A stretch of DNA of 64,000 nt from assembly GCA_039105265.1 (NCBI GenBank), contig JAPFFF010000035.1:124001-188000 (forward strand), given 5' to 3'. Source of the stretch: Tritrichomonas musculus. Lineage: Eukaryota; Parabasalia; Tritrichomonadida; Tritrichomonadidae. The notes under the pieces were generated by a model that was not told the origin of the DNA, searched no databases, and saw nothing but the letters and a program-made list of their open reading frames with translations. Below, in pieces: positions 30,363 through 39,417 of the stretch. The first letter of the stretch is position 1, and each line of letters begins with the position of its first letter. The position numbers and the translations under genes were made by a program.

Positions 30363-31023
30363 ATTTTTTGCTTTTTTTTTCTATGCTTAACTTTTTGTAT
30401 TAATAGAATGCTTTTCTCATGTCAGCTAAAAAAGTATTAACACTTGATGATTAATAAATCTAAAAATAAATAAATAAAAATAAAAATGTCATAAATATGG
30501 GATATATATAAATATTTGAGAAACAAACTTTTGATAGATGCATTATGTTAATCCCTCGTTTGGTCAAAATAATTGAAAAAAAAAAATTCAATATTTGCCA
30601 TATCTAAGCCTTGGTTTTTGTATTTACAATTGTATACAACTTGTCCGTTTAAAAATTACAATTGTAATTACAATTGTAAATACGTTATTTTCTCGATATT
30701 AGTTTTTTATTTTTATCTTGATCTACAATTATTTTTTTATATTAAAAATGTTTTTAATAATTTAAAAATAAAAAGATAAAATAGTAAAATGTTTTTCAAA
30801 TTAAATAATATTATTTTTGATTCTTCATAAAATAAAAAAAAAATATTCGCATTCAAAAAGTTTCCTTAATACTACAAATCAAAAAATCGTTATTTTACGA
30901 AAAAAGACGTTAAAAAGACGTTTATAGTATTTGTGATGTAAAAAAAATAAGGCCCAGCCATATCTTTAAAAAAATATGACCATTTAAGAATTCAAAATTT
31001 TGATTTTATTAATTTTTTACTAA
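30363..31023. other. intergenic, no gene seen
   Basis: AT-rich spacer. Around 30645-30685 TACAATTGTAATTACAATTG forms a dense palindromic stretch. Around 30895-30930 GACGTTAAAAAGACGTTTAT is a short direct repeat. No gene is supported. Confidence 0.5.
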
Positions 31024-32514
31024 ATGAGTAAGAAAGCATTCGCCATTTCAGCATCAGGCTTGAAAAACATTGTTTTCCGTTCCAGTGATAATACACTGAT
31101 TTCAATTCTGAATTCTAATGATCTAGATGAAATTAAATTAAACGACGACGAATTTTTATTTCTCGTAGGACAATATGGGATGAAAATGCATCGATTTTTA
31201 GCCGAATTTATTTCACCTCGTGTTTCATCCCTTCATTATTCTGATCCAACAAACAACATACTTCGAATTGACGAAGTTGGTCAAGAAAAAATAAATTTAA
31301 ACACAGAAATCAACAGTGACATCCTTGAGAAACTTCGATCAATAACTCTTGGTGAAAGTGTTGACATTAATTTCGATGATAGTCAAAAACTTCGAATAAT
31401 ATCACATTTCCTTGGGAATCAAGAAATCGTTGACAAAATTAACGAACTTTTCCCCGTTTTGTCAGAAGAAACGAATATTGATGACTGCATTCAACGTCTT
31501 CAATTCATGCATAATTTTAATATCTCAGAATCATTTCCATTCCGATTTCCATATGACAACGATCAGCTAGTTAAATTCATTTCGAGCCACTTTTACTCGA
31601 TTGATCCAGAAAAACTTTATCGTCTTCCTCTTCCAATTCTGCACGCAATTCTACGCGACGATGGCCTGAAATTGAGAAGTGAGGATTCACTTTTTGAATT
31701 CATTGAAAAAGTTTTTGAACATAAAGAAAAATATGACATATCAGAAAAAGTTTTATTTTATGAACTTGTTGACTTTTGCTCGCTGAGTGAGGTGAAGTTC
31801 AACGAGGCGATAGAAAAGATTGAAGCACCAGAGATGACGAGTGAGCTGTGGAGGATCCTGAAAAAGTGCTTCTTCACGCGCAGAGACGTTGTTGCAAAAA
31901 CGAAGACCGAGGAAGAGCGAAAGTCGCTGAATCCGAACAGATATGCAGTCACTGACAGGCACAAGTACACGACTGTTGAATACGACAGCAATGCGAGCAA
32001 CAGATTCAATGGAATAATCGCCAAACTTGGCAACGGAAACCCAGCAAGCGTCCTTGACAGCGGAACCATCAACATCACATCATCACAAGCTGTTAATAGT
32101 GATCCTAGGTATCAGTCCAAGAATGTTGTTAATTTCAGTGACACGCATGGATGCTTTAATTCCAGCGACACAGCCAACTCGTGGCTGACTGTTGATTTCA
32201 AGGACAGAAAAGTGAAGCCTTCTTTCTATTCAATTAGATCCAACAGCTGGAATGGGGCTGGCAACAGCCATCCACAGAGCTGGCGCCTTGATGGCTCAAA
32301 TGACGGAGAAAGCTGGACGCGACTTGATGCGCGAACAAACGACAAAAGCCTCGATGGGAAAGGATACTCGAATACATTTGAAGTTCGCGAAGGCAAATCA
32401 CTGAATGAATACTTCCAGTACCTTCGAATCCAGCAAACAGGCACCAGCACAGGTGGAAACAATCGATTCATTTTTTCAGCTCTTGAATTCTTTGGGACAA
32501 TCCGCGAGGAATAA
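31024..32514 (+). CDS. BTB-like plus F5/8 type C (discoidin) domain protein
   Basis: A 496-residue protein from the ATG at 31024. The N-terminal part has a trichomonad BTB-like motif, FLFLVGQYGMKMHRFLAEFI, followed by SPRVSSL. A helical BACK-like middle (about 120-290) ends with ELWRILKKCFF. From about residue 329 an F5/8 type C (galactose-binding-like) domain follows: YQSKNVVNFSDTHGCFNSSD, WLTVDFKDRKV, SWRLDGSNDGESWTRLDART, and near the end FQYLRIQQTGTS. The domain usually binds glycans or phospholipids. Without a signal peptide, the target would be intracellular. This BTB-F5/8C layout recurs in trichomonads. The 3' half has higher G+C than the flanks, suggesting good expression. Confidence 0.9.
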   Translation: MSKKAFAISASGLKNIVFRSSDNTLISILNSNDLDEIKLNDDEFLFLVGQYGMKMHRFLAEFISPRVSSLHYSDPTNNILRIDEVGQEKINLNTEINSDILEKLRSITLGESVDINFDDSQKLRIISHFLGNQEIVDKINELFPVLSEETNIDDCIQRLQFMHNFNISESFPFRFPYDNDQLVKFISSHFYSIDPEKLYRLPLPILHAILRDDGLKLRSEDSLFEFIEKVFEHKEKYDISEKVLFYELVDFCSLSEVKFNEAIEKIEAPEMTSELWRILKKCFFTRRDVVAKTKTEEERKSLNPNRYAVTDRHKYTTVEYDSNASNRFNGIIAKLGNGNPASVLDSGTINITSSQAVNSDPRYQSKNVVNFSDTHGCFNSSDTANSWLTVDFKDRKVKPSFYSIRSNSWNGAGNSHPQSWRLDGSNDGESWTRLDARTNDKSLDGKGYSNTFEVREGKSLNEYFQYLRIQQTGTSTGGNNRFIFSALEFFGTIREE

Positions 32515-32870
32515 CTTTTTACTTCATCTCTAAATAAACATTGACTTTTATTTCATTTTTTTCATCCAATTTATCAGCACTCGATGGAATATAAAGATTA
32601 ATAGAGGTAGATCTGATACATGGTTCTTGCCAATTGCTTTCATTAAGGACTTCTCTGAAAGTTTTATTTCTTCCTACTTTTGACATCGACGAAATGTTTC
32701 AGGATCTAAGTACCAAATTCTTCATATTAAAATAACTCAGATAGCTCTTGCTATAAATACCACAGGAATAAAATTTTTTTGATTAATAATGGATGATTTC
32801 AGGAAATAATTGCCACATAATTCAAAATGCACAATTGTTATTTTATTTTAAATCATAAGATGATGAAGAG
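32515..32870. other. intergenic, no gene seen
   Basis: AT-rich spacer between the BTB-like gene and a small charged open frame; no feature recognised. Confidence 0.5.
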
Positions 32871-33149
32871 ATGAGATCAGAAAAGGAGCAAAATGTAAAA
32901 TCGAGAGACAAAGAAAAAGCCAAATCGGAAGAAATTTTAACTGAGAAAGCAGAAGAAGTAGAAGAAGAAGAAACCAAATTTGAATTTGAAGAAGTTTACA
33001 ACAACGATCAAGAAGACAATTGGAAGAATATTGATGATAAATCAAAGAAAAGAAAGAGGAAAGAAACAGAAACAACAACAACACAAGAACCAGCCAAAGA
33101 TCGAAAGATAACAAAAGAAGAATTAGCAAACATACAAGCTATCATTTAA
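32871..33149 (+). CDS. small highly charged hypothetical protein
   Basis: 92 residues from ATG to TAA. It is almost wholly Glu/Lys/Asp-rich, with KAEEVEEEETKFEFEEVYNN and a basic cluster SKKRKRKETETTTT that could be a nuclear localisation signal. It ends ITKEELANIQAII. No family recognised. It may be a real small nuclear protein or the tail of a lost larger gene; no frame breaks are seen inside. Confidence 0.4.
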   Translation: MRSEKEQNVKSRDKEKAKSEEILTEKAEEVEEEETKFEFEEVYNNDQEDNWKNIDDKSKKRKRKETETTTTQEPAKDRKITKEELANIQAII

Positions 33150-33278
33150 TTCTTAAAAACAAAAGAGCCAACATCTGAAATTTGATTTCAGTTTTATTAC
33201 AACTTATTAACTTTCTTCTTCCTTAAAAAGACAAAAAGAGAAATGTATTCAAGATAAGCCATTTAACTCTCGAAAAAA

Positions 33279-33674
33279 ATGGAATTTAAAAATGCATTTA
33301 AAATGGGAGTTGAAAGAGGAGTTGTTGGTTTAATGAGATGTTATGCAATTTCACTAAGCCAGGGTGAAGGAATTGAATTTGACAAAGGTGAAGGAATTGA
33401 ATTATTTCAAAATAGCAGCTTATAAAGGTGAAGTTATTTCATTCTCAACATATTATGTAAATACTATTCAATCTTTGCTTATGCACATTTGCTATGTATA
33501 GGAGATGGTGTAGCAATATAAGAGAAGTATCTCGTTACAATAAATAGGTTGCAGATATTGGATACAGAAAATCAATGGAATTCAAACTTTTATATTAGAA
33601 AATGATTATGATGTAGATATTGATCTTCAAGAAGCAAATCGATATTGTAGAATAATGTATCAAAACACTAAATA
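33279..33674 (+). pseudogene. Sel1-repeat protein fragment
   Basis: Starts at an ATG with FKMGVERGVVGLMRCYAISL, then SQGEGIEFDKGEGIELF, then in other frames KIAAYKGEVISF and AHLLCIGDGVAI. These are Sel1-type repeat pieces (A-x-x-Y-x-x-GEG-x-x-x-D). Several frame changes and stops break it. Confidence 0.6.
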
Positions 33675-33773
33675 ATTAATAAGTTATGAAAGAAATAAAA
33701 ATTTAATGAATGTATTTTTTATTAAATCATTTTCCAAAATTCTGGAAATGAGTACATGAATTGTTTAATAAAT

Positions 33774-33804
<31 letters not shown>

Positions 33805-33816
33805 CTTATTTATTTT

Positions 33817-34935
33817 TTAAAAATCATCAGCAAAAGGATCATCATTTTCCATTATTGTTTGCAGTGCATTATCCACTGTTAATGAACTATTTGTTTCATT
33901 CATGAGATCAATATCACTTGTTGGGAGTCTTCTTCGTTTCTGAACAATAAAGAAAACAATAAGAGCTCCAATTATTACTGCTGCTGCTGGACCTCCAACT
34001 CCAGCAGCAATAGCTGTTATGTTTCCTCCTTTATTTGAAGATTCTATATTTACACCTCGATCAATGGACAATTCATCTGATTGTGTAAATTGAAGAGATA
34101 TACTGAAATCATAGGACTGACTAAAGGAGTCGGATAGACTGAAAGTATTAGATGCAGAAAATTTTGGAGAAGGAGAAAAATATGATGACTTTTCAATTTC
34201 ATCAGAAAAAGTGAATATGCTGGAGCTTCAAAATGTACCTGATGATGAAAAGTTATCTGTTCTAGAGAATTCACCTTTTTTGGTGATTTTGTTTGAATTG
34301 CGAAACTTTCCAGAACCTGTGAAATAGTTAGTTTTATTAAACTTCCCAGAACCAGTAGAATAATCAGATTTACTAAATTTGTCAGAACCTGAGAACTTCT
34401 TTGAATCAGTGAATGAAGACGATTTGGAGAAGAGATCAGATTTACTAAATAATGAACTTAATGTAAATGGAGAAGAAGCAGTGAAGAAGGAGCTAATGAT
34501 CATTGGACCAGGTAACTCCACGCCTTGGCAGCTTCCAAAGTTCAATTGTCTCAGCTCGTAAGTGTTTGAATATATTTCATCAAAATGGCAGTCAGTAGTG
34601 ATGATGTAATCAGCTTCCCATTTTGATGCTTTCTTTGTATCTGCATAGCAGCCAATCAGCTTGATATCAATGTTGCTATCATGCTCTCGTTCAGTAAATA
34701 ATCCAGAATCACTCAAATTGTTCTCTTTGAAATAGAAGTTCTCAATTATGATGTCATTTATTCTCACAAAAACAAGTGCTGGCCGTCCAGCCCCATCCCA
34801 GTCATTTTTTGCTTTTTGGACGACATTTTGGTATATGTGATATTTGCCGATTTTGATTGAAACAAGTTTCAAATTTTCTTTCCTATATTTGGTCAAAAGT
34901 GAAAACTTATCTTTTTTGAAACGTGCATGGGAACA
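33817..34935 (-). pseudogene. Ser/Phe-repeat surface protein, 5'-truncated, one stop
   Basis: The minus strand first encodes a domain with CYADTKKASKWEADYIITTD and TYELRQLNFGSCQGVELPGP. Next comes a Ser/Phe-rich repeat stalk (FSKSDLFSKSSSFTDSKKFS) and a transmembrane helix (AAAVIIGALIVFFIVQ) with a basic stop-transfer (KRRR) and a 40-residue acidic tail. An in-frame TGA at 34228-34230 interrupts the stalk; the same frame continues beyond with FSASNTFSLSDSFSQS. No ATG precedes the first domain. The layout of ectodomain, Ser/Phe stalk, TM and tail resembles trichomonad PMP-like surface proteins. Confidence 0.7.
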
Positions 34936-35429
34936 TAAAGTCTATCTGATTGAAATTAACTTTGGGAAAATGCTCTATTTTGTTTTTGGGCTCGGACGAA
35001 AGCGAATTAATCAATAAGAAATTACTTTTTATTCTCTCAATTTTTATCACAAATCTTAAATTTGTCTACCTCTCAAATTAGTAATTTGAGAAGATTCTAT
35101 AGATGACCCATTGTTAAAATTATTTGAAAAATTGAATATTATATATTGCATTAATTATTAAAATGAATAAATGCTTAATACCAGTGATGACCACTTAATC
35201 CCGTTACTTTAGATATAACAAAAATAATATTTTGAATTACATTCTATTTTAAATCATAAAAAAAAATAAAGTCGAAGATGATATAATAAGGTTATTAGTA
35301 TAATTGGCTTGGATTTATATAGGCATATAAAATTTAATGCAATATATAATATTTATTATACCTAAAATATCTTTAAACTTTAATTATGTTATTGAGATAA
35401 AAATGATTTAATCTACATTATATGATTTG
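34936..35429. other. intergenic, no gene seen
   Basis: AT-rich sequence between the truncated surface-protein gene and a BspA relic; nothing recognised. Confidence 0.5.
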
Positions 35430-35715
35430 ATAATTCCAACTTCATTAATGATGATTAATGCACTTACTTTTAGTAGTTGCACATCATTAGTTAAAATTAC
35501 AATACCACAAAATGTGGTGGCGATCAAAGATTATGCATTTTTTGGCTGCACATCTCTTGTTGAAGTTGATATGCCAAAATCATTATAATCCATTGGAGAG
35601 AAAGCATTTTACAACTGCTGTTCATAAACAAATTTCACTGTTCCTGCATCAATTGTTTCTATTAGCAGCGAAGCATTTTTTGGATGCAAAACAAATCCAC
35701 AAACATTTAATAAAT
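35430..35715 (+). pseudogene. BspA-like LRR fragment
   Basis: The plus strand reads IIPTSLMMINALTFSSCTSL, VKITIPQNVVAIKDYAFFGC, then VEVDMPKSL, a stop, SIGEKAFYNCCS, a stop, and VPASIVSISSEAFFGC. About four BspA repeats remain, with two in-frame stops and no start. Confidence 0.75.
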
Positions 35716-36025
35716 AATTGCGTTTACAAATGAGTCTGATTAAAATAAAAACACTTTTTTTTTTTTTTTGTATAGAAATTGAATATCTCGCAATGAAGGA
35801 TAAGATATATCAAAATATCAATAATAAGAAAGAATAAAGTAGAGAGGTTTAATATTTAAAAAATCTTTTTATATTAAAGTCTAAAGTGGTTTCATAAACG
35901 ATAATCCACTTAGCAACGAGTTTTCATTGAAATGTTTTCAAAAAGTTAAACTTTTTATAAGAGGTTGATTTTCTTTTTTTGCAATGATTTTTTTATTATA
36001 AGAAAAAAAGGTAAACTTTTTGAGA

Positions 36026-36098
36026 GTCTGTGTGGCATAGTGGGTAATGCGTGAGACTCATGATCTCAAGTTCGGCGGTTCGAATCCCCCCGCAGACG
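36026..36098 (+). tRNA. tRNA-Met (anticodon CAT), elongator type
   Basis: A 73-nt sequence starting GTCTGTGTGGCATAGTGGG. Acceptor arms GTCTGTG and CGCAGAC pair with one G-U. The anticodon loop CTCATGA gives CAT. The T loop is TTCGAAT, and the T stem GGCGG/CCCCC has one C-C mismatch. G1-C72 and a TTCGAAT loop argue against the initiator. A 12-T run ends the gene. Confidence 0.88.
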
Positions 36099-36423
36099 TT
36101 TTTTTTTTTTTCCAATGCGTGATAAAGAATTAATCATTTTAATTCACCTTAGAAAAAGACAATCCTTTTCGTCAAATATGACAATTTTTTTTAAATTAAC
36201 CTTCCAATTTACATATTATATAAATACAACCAGAGTAATGAAGATCATTATTTTCTTTTTTAAAAAAAAAAAAAAACAATTATATAATATAATATTCCAA
36301 ATCAGTCTATATATAAGTTAGCTTGAATTCATTAAACAAATGATTAAGTGTAACTTATCATAATTCTCATATAAAAATGGTAGTTGGGATTTGAAAATTA
36401 TGTGAGTAAATAGAATCATTATA

Positions 36424-36742
36424 GGCATACATATCTATTATTCAAAAGGTGAAAATGACATTCCTCAAAGCATTGAAAAAGCTGTCCACTTTTATCAAAT
36501 GGCAGCGAATCATGATGATCCAGATGCACAACTCAATCTTTGGGCAATGTATGCCAAAGTTTAAAGGTGCAATCAAAGGAATGTCAAAAAAAATAATCGA
36601 GCTTAATAAGAAAGCGGCAGAACAAAGCAATGCAAAGGCAGGATTCAATCATGATATCATATATTTCAAAGGAGAAAGTGTTGAAAAAGATCAAAGAGAA
36701 GCAATCTTACAACATTTGAAAATCAATATATTAAATAATTGA
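36424..36742 (+). pseudogene. Sel1-repeat protein fragment
   Basis: One frame reads HIYYSKGENDIPQSIEKAVH and FYQMAANHDDPDAQLNLWAM, and another reads IIELNKKAAEQSNAKAGFNH and YFKGESVEKDQREAI. These are two to three Sel1 repeats joined by a frame change. No start codon fits. Confidence 0.65.
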
Positions 36743-36881
36743 AGATTATGTATTTCATCACAAGTCGAGCAAATTGATGAAAGAACTTTTTATTCATATC
36801 ATCAACTTCAAATAACAGAAATCACATTTGATTCAAAAAAATATAAAAAACATAAAACATTGTAATTGTTTATAAATCAAA

Positions 36882-38807
36882 TTAATCAATGACATCTGGC
36901 AAGCACCCAACAAATTGCAAATTTTCCAATGCTATATTTGCATTCATTCTTTGAAGAATTGGGTCCAATTTATTTTTTATTTCCTTTCTTTTAATTTCAA
37001 AATTAGATATCGATTCATTTTTATTAGAATCAATCCAATCCAAAACATCATTTATTTCTTTATTCACAGCATCCTTTTCTGATTTTGAAATTAATTTTTG
37101 GCAACTTCCATTTTCAATCCAATTTTTCACATTGAAACAAAAATTTTGAAGCTCAAATTTTTTATCAATTTCATTTTGAGTTTCTTCTTCCTTCAATTCG
37201 TGATTTTTCGAATCAGAAATGATATAATTAATCACATCTTCATCCAATTTAATCTTTGTATATTCAATAATGAAGCATTCGTATTTCCCTGTTTTTTTAT
37301 CCATTACTTTAATTTTAATGAAATTTTCATTTCCAAAACAAGCACTTTTCATTGTAACTTCAATTTGAGGGACGCCTTTTGGCTGGGGCTCGATTCCATC
37401 AAATTCGAATTTACCAATTAAACGGTTATTTTTACTTTTCAATCTTTTGCCTTCAAAAACATTAATCGCCACTTTTGTTTGGTTGTCTTTCGATGTTGTA
37501 AATAGGAACGATTTATTACGATAATAACCGTTTTTATTTGACAAGAAAAACTTTGTGTTTCCGTCAGATGTCTCAATTCCAAACGAAAGAATCAAAGAAT
37601 CAATTATAAGGACATAAACTTCAATTTCCTGATAATTCAATTTATAATAATAAGCTTGTCTTGCAGCACCAAGAAGAGCCAATTCACTTGCATTCTCACA
37701 AATTTTTACTTCTAAATTGTTGAAGAAATTTTGGATTATTTTTTGAATTCTTTTTATTTTCGATGTGCCTCCGAATAAGATCACATATGAAATATCTTCT
37801 TTCTTCATCTCTGCCTTTTCAAGAGCATTTTCAATATTAGTTATCATTCCATTAAACATGTCATCACAAATGCATTCAAATGTAGATCGAGATATTTCAT
37901 CCTTTAAATCGTGTCCTTCATAAATTGAAGGGCAAAAGATCGATGCATTTTCATTCGTTGTCAGTTGAATCTTGACATTTTCACACGCAGATCTAAGAAC
38001 TCCAATTGACTCTGGTGATTCATATATGTTGCATTTATATTGTTCATTGAATCTGCCAGCAAAATAATCTGACAATCTTTCATCAAAATCATTTCCTCCA
38101 AGAGTCTTGCAGCTTTGTTCAGCACGCGTTTCAAACATGCCACAGATTTGATAGATCCAAAGATCAAATGAATTTGAACCACATGAAATGACCACTGCAT
38201 TTGTTTCATTACGCAGCTCTTGAAGGCCAAGTCCACATGACAATGCAATCGATCTTTTTACTGGATAAAATGGATTAAAGCCAGCAAGAACAAGTGCATC
38301 ATGAATCGTTTCTCGATGTGAATCCGAATTTAGTATAACTTTTGCATGTAAAACTTTTTTGTACTTCTTTGAGGACGTCAAATATGATGTTGCTATTTCT
38401 TTTAAATGTTGGAAAATCATTCCTAGTATTTCTTTTATATAAAATCGTTTAATTTCTCCTTTGAATGTCACTTCAATTTGTGGCTTGTCATGTGAATCTT
38501 TGACAATTTTGAATGGATACGATTTTAATCGATGTTGATACTCAGGATCTGAATATTTGTCTGAAATAAGGTGTAAAAAGTCATAGATCGTGTTCGTTGG
38601 ATTTGATATTAATTGATTTTTGGCATCTTCGCCAAAGAGAACTCCATCGTCAGTAAAAGAAATATATGAGGGCATTGAATATTTTCCTTTAGAAATTGGA
38701 AGGATTTCACATCCTTTTTTGGCATGAAAAACCGCCATTCCTATATTTGAATTGCTTAAATCAATTCCAAGTGCATATGAAAACCTTTGCTCGAGGTCGC
38801 TAAACAT
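36882..38807 (-). CDS. divergent HSP70-like protein, degenerate ATPase site
   Basis: 641 residues, about normal HSP70 length, ATG at 38805-38807. Actin-fold landmarks are present but worn: GIDLSNSNIGMAVF for the usual GIDLGTT phosphate loop, VVISCGSNSFDLWIYQ for the DLGGGTFD loop, and VILFGGTSKIKRIQKIIQNF for the GG-S/T-R adenosine motif, which is well kept. ETRAEQSCKTLGGNDFDERL is conserved. The segment NTIYDFLHLISDK lacks the catalytic Lys of the canonical K-R-L-I-G-R. A substrate-domain-like region follows (PPKGVPQIEV-type, here QPKGVPQIEVT) and a helical tail. There is no EEVD, KDEL or targeting signal, so it is cytosolic. It probably binds nucleotide weakly or not at all and may act as a regulator rather than a cycling chaperone. 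Confidence 0.88.
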   Translation of the reverse strand: MFSDLEQRFSYALGIDLSNSNIGMAVFHAKKGCEILPISKGKYSMPSYISFTDDGVLFGEDAKNQLISNPTNTIYDFLHLISDKYSDPEYQHRLKSYPFKIVKDSHDKPQIEVTFKGEIKRFYIKEILGMIFQHLKEIATSYLTSSKKYKKVLHAKVILNSDSHRETIHDALVLAGFNPFYPVKRSIALSCGLGLQELRNETNAVVISCGSNSFDLWIYQICGMFETRAEQSCKTLGGNDFDERLSDYFAGRFNEQYKCNIYESPESIGVLRSACENVKIQLTTNENASIFCPSIYEGHDLKDEISRSTFECICDDMFNGMITNIENALEKAEMKKEDISYVILFGGTSKIKRIQKIIQNFFNNLEVKICENASELALLGAARQAYYYKLNYQEIEVYVLIIDSLILSFGIETSDGNTKFFLSNKNGYYRNKSFLFTTSKDNQTKVAINVFEGKRLKSKNNRLIGKFEFDGIEPQPKGVPQIEVTMKSACFGNENFIKIKVMDKKTGKYECFIIEYTKIKLDEDVINYIISDSKNHELKEEETQNEIDKKFELQNFCFNVKNWIENGSCQKLISKSEKDAVNKEINDVLDWIDSNKNESISNFEIKRKEIKNKLDPILQRMNANIALENLQFVGCLPDVID

Positions 38808-38986
38808 TTTTTTGATTTATATAACTAATTATTTATGCAAAAAAAATTATAAATAGCCAACTATATATAAAATTTCATATTTTGAGAGTTGTAAAAATAA
38901 CTTTTTCAATAGAAATAAAGGGCATATTTTTCTCTATTTTTGAATGATAATTAAAAAAACATCTAATAAGTCGATATGTAATATTT

Positions 38987-39265
38987 TTATAATAAATTGT
39001 TCATTATTCTTAAATTGAATATAAACAGCAAATAAAATTCAAAATTGAATGAATTCAATTTTTTTTCTAGCGGAAGGACTGAAGAATTATACACAAAAAC
39101 TGAGTCTGAAATCGCTGACTCTTTTGAAAAAGTATAATTTTGAAAATTAACTTCACCTTTCCCATTGAATTGTAAATTTAGCAGGTTAAGAATTGATTTC
39201 ATGCCTGCGAAATAATTAAGGTTTAAAGAACCATTAATATTTTGTGATAATATATTGATCTGGTT
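38987..39265 (-). pseudogene. unrecognised coding remnant
   Basis: A minus-strand open frame without ATG at its upstream end reads INILSQNINGSLNLNYFAGM, LNLLNLQFNGKGEVNFQNYT and SAISDSVFVYNSS. The regular Asn/Leu/Gly spacing is protein-like. No family recognised. An internal ATG at 39200-39202 would give 71 residues. Confidence 0.25.
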
Positions 39266-39417
39266 TAATAAAGATAAAATTTACTCTTTATTTTGGCACT
39301 TTTTCTTCTTCTGTAATTTGTTTCCATAGCTTACCAATTTCATTTATTGCATTTTTATTTTTCATATCTAGATTCTTTGTATTTGTGAGACATGGTAAGA
39401 AATATTTGGGTCTTTGT

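Noticed and set aside
36115-36321. 68-codon open frame after tRNA-Met
   Set aside because: Composition is that of random AT-rich DNA with Lys and Phe runs; no similarity seen.
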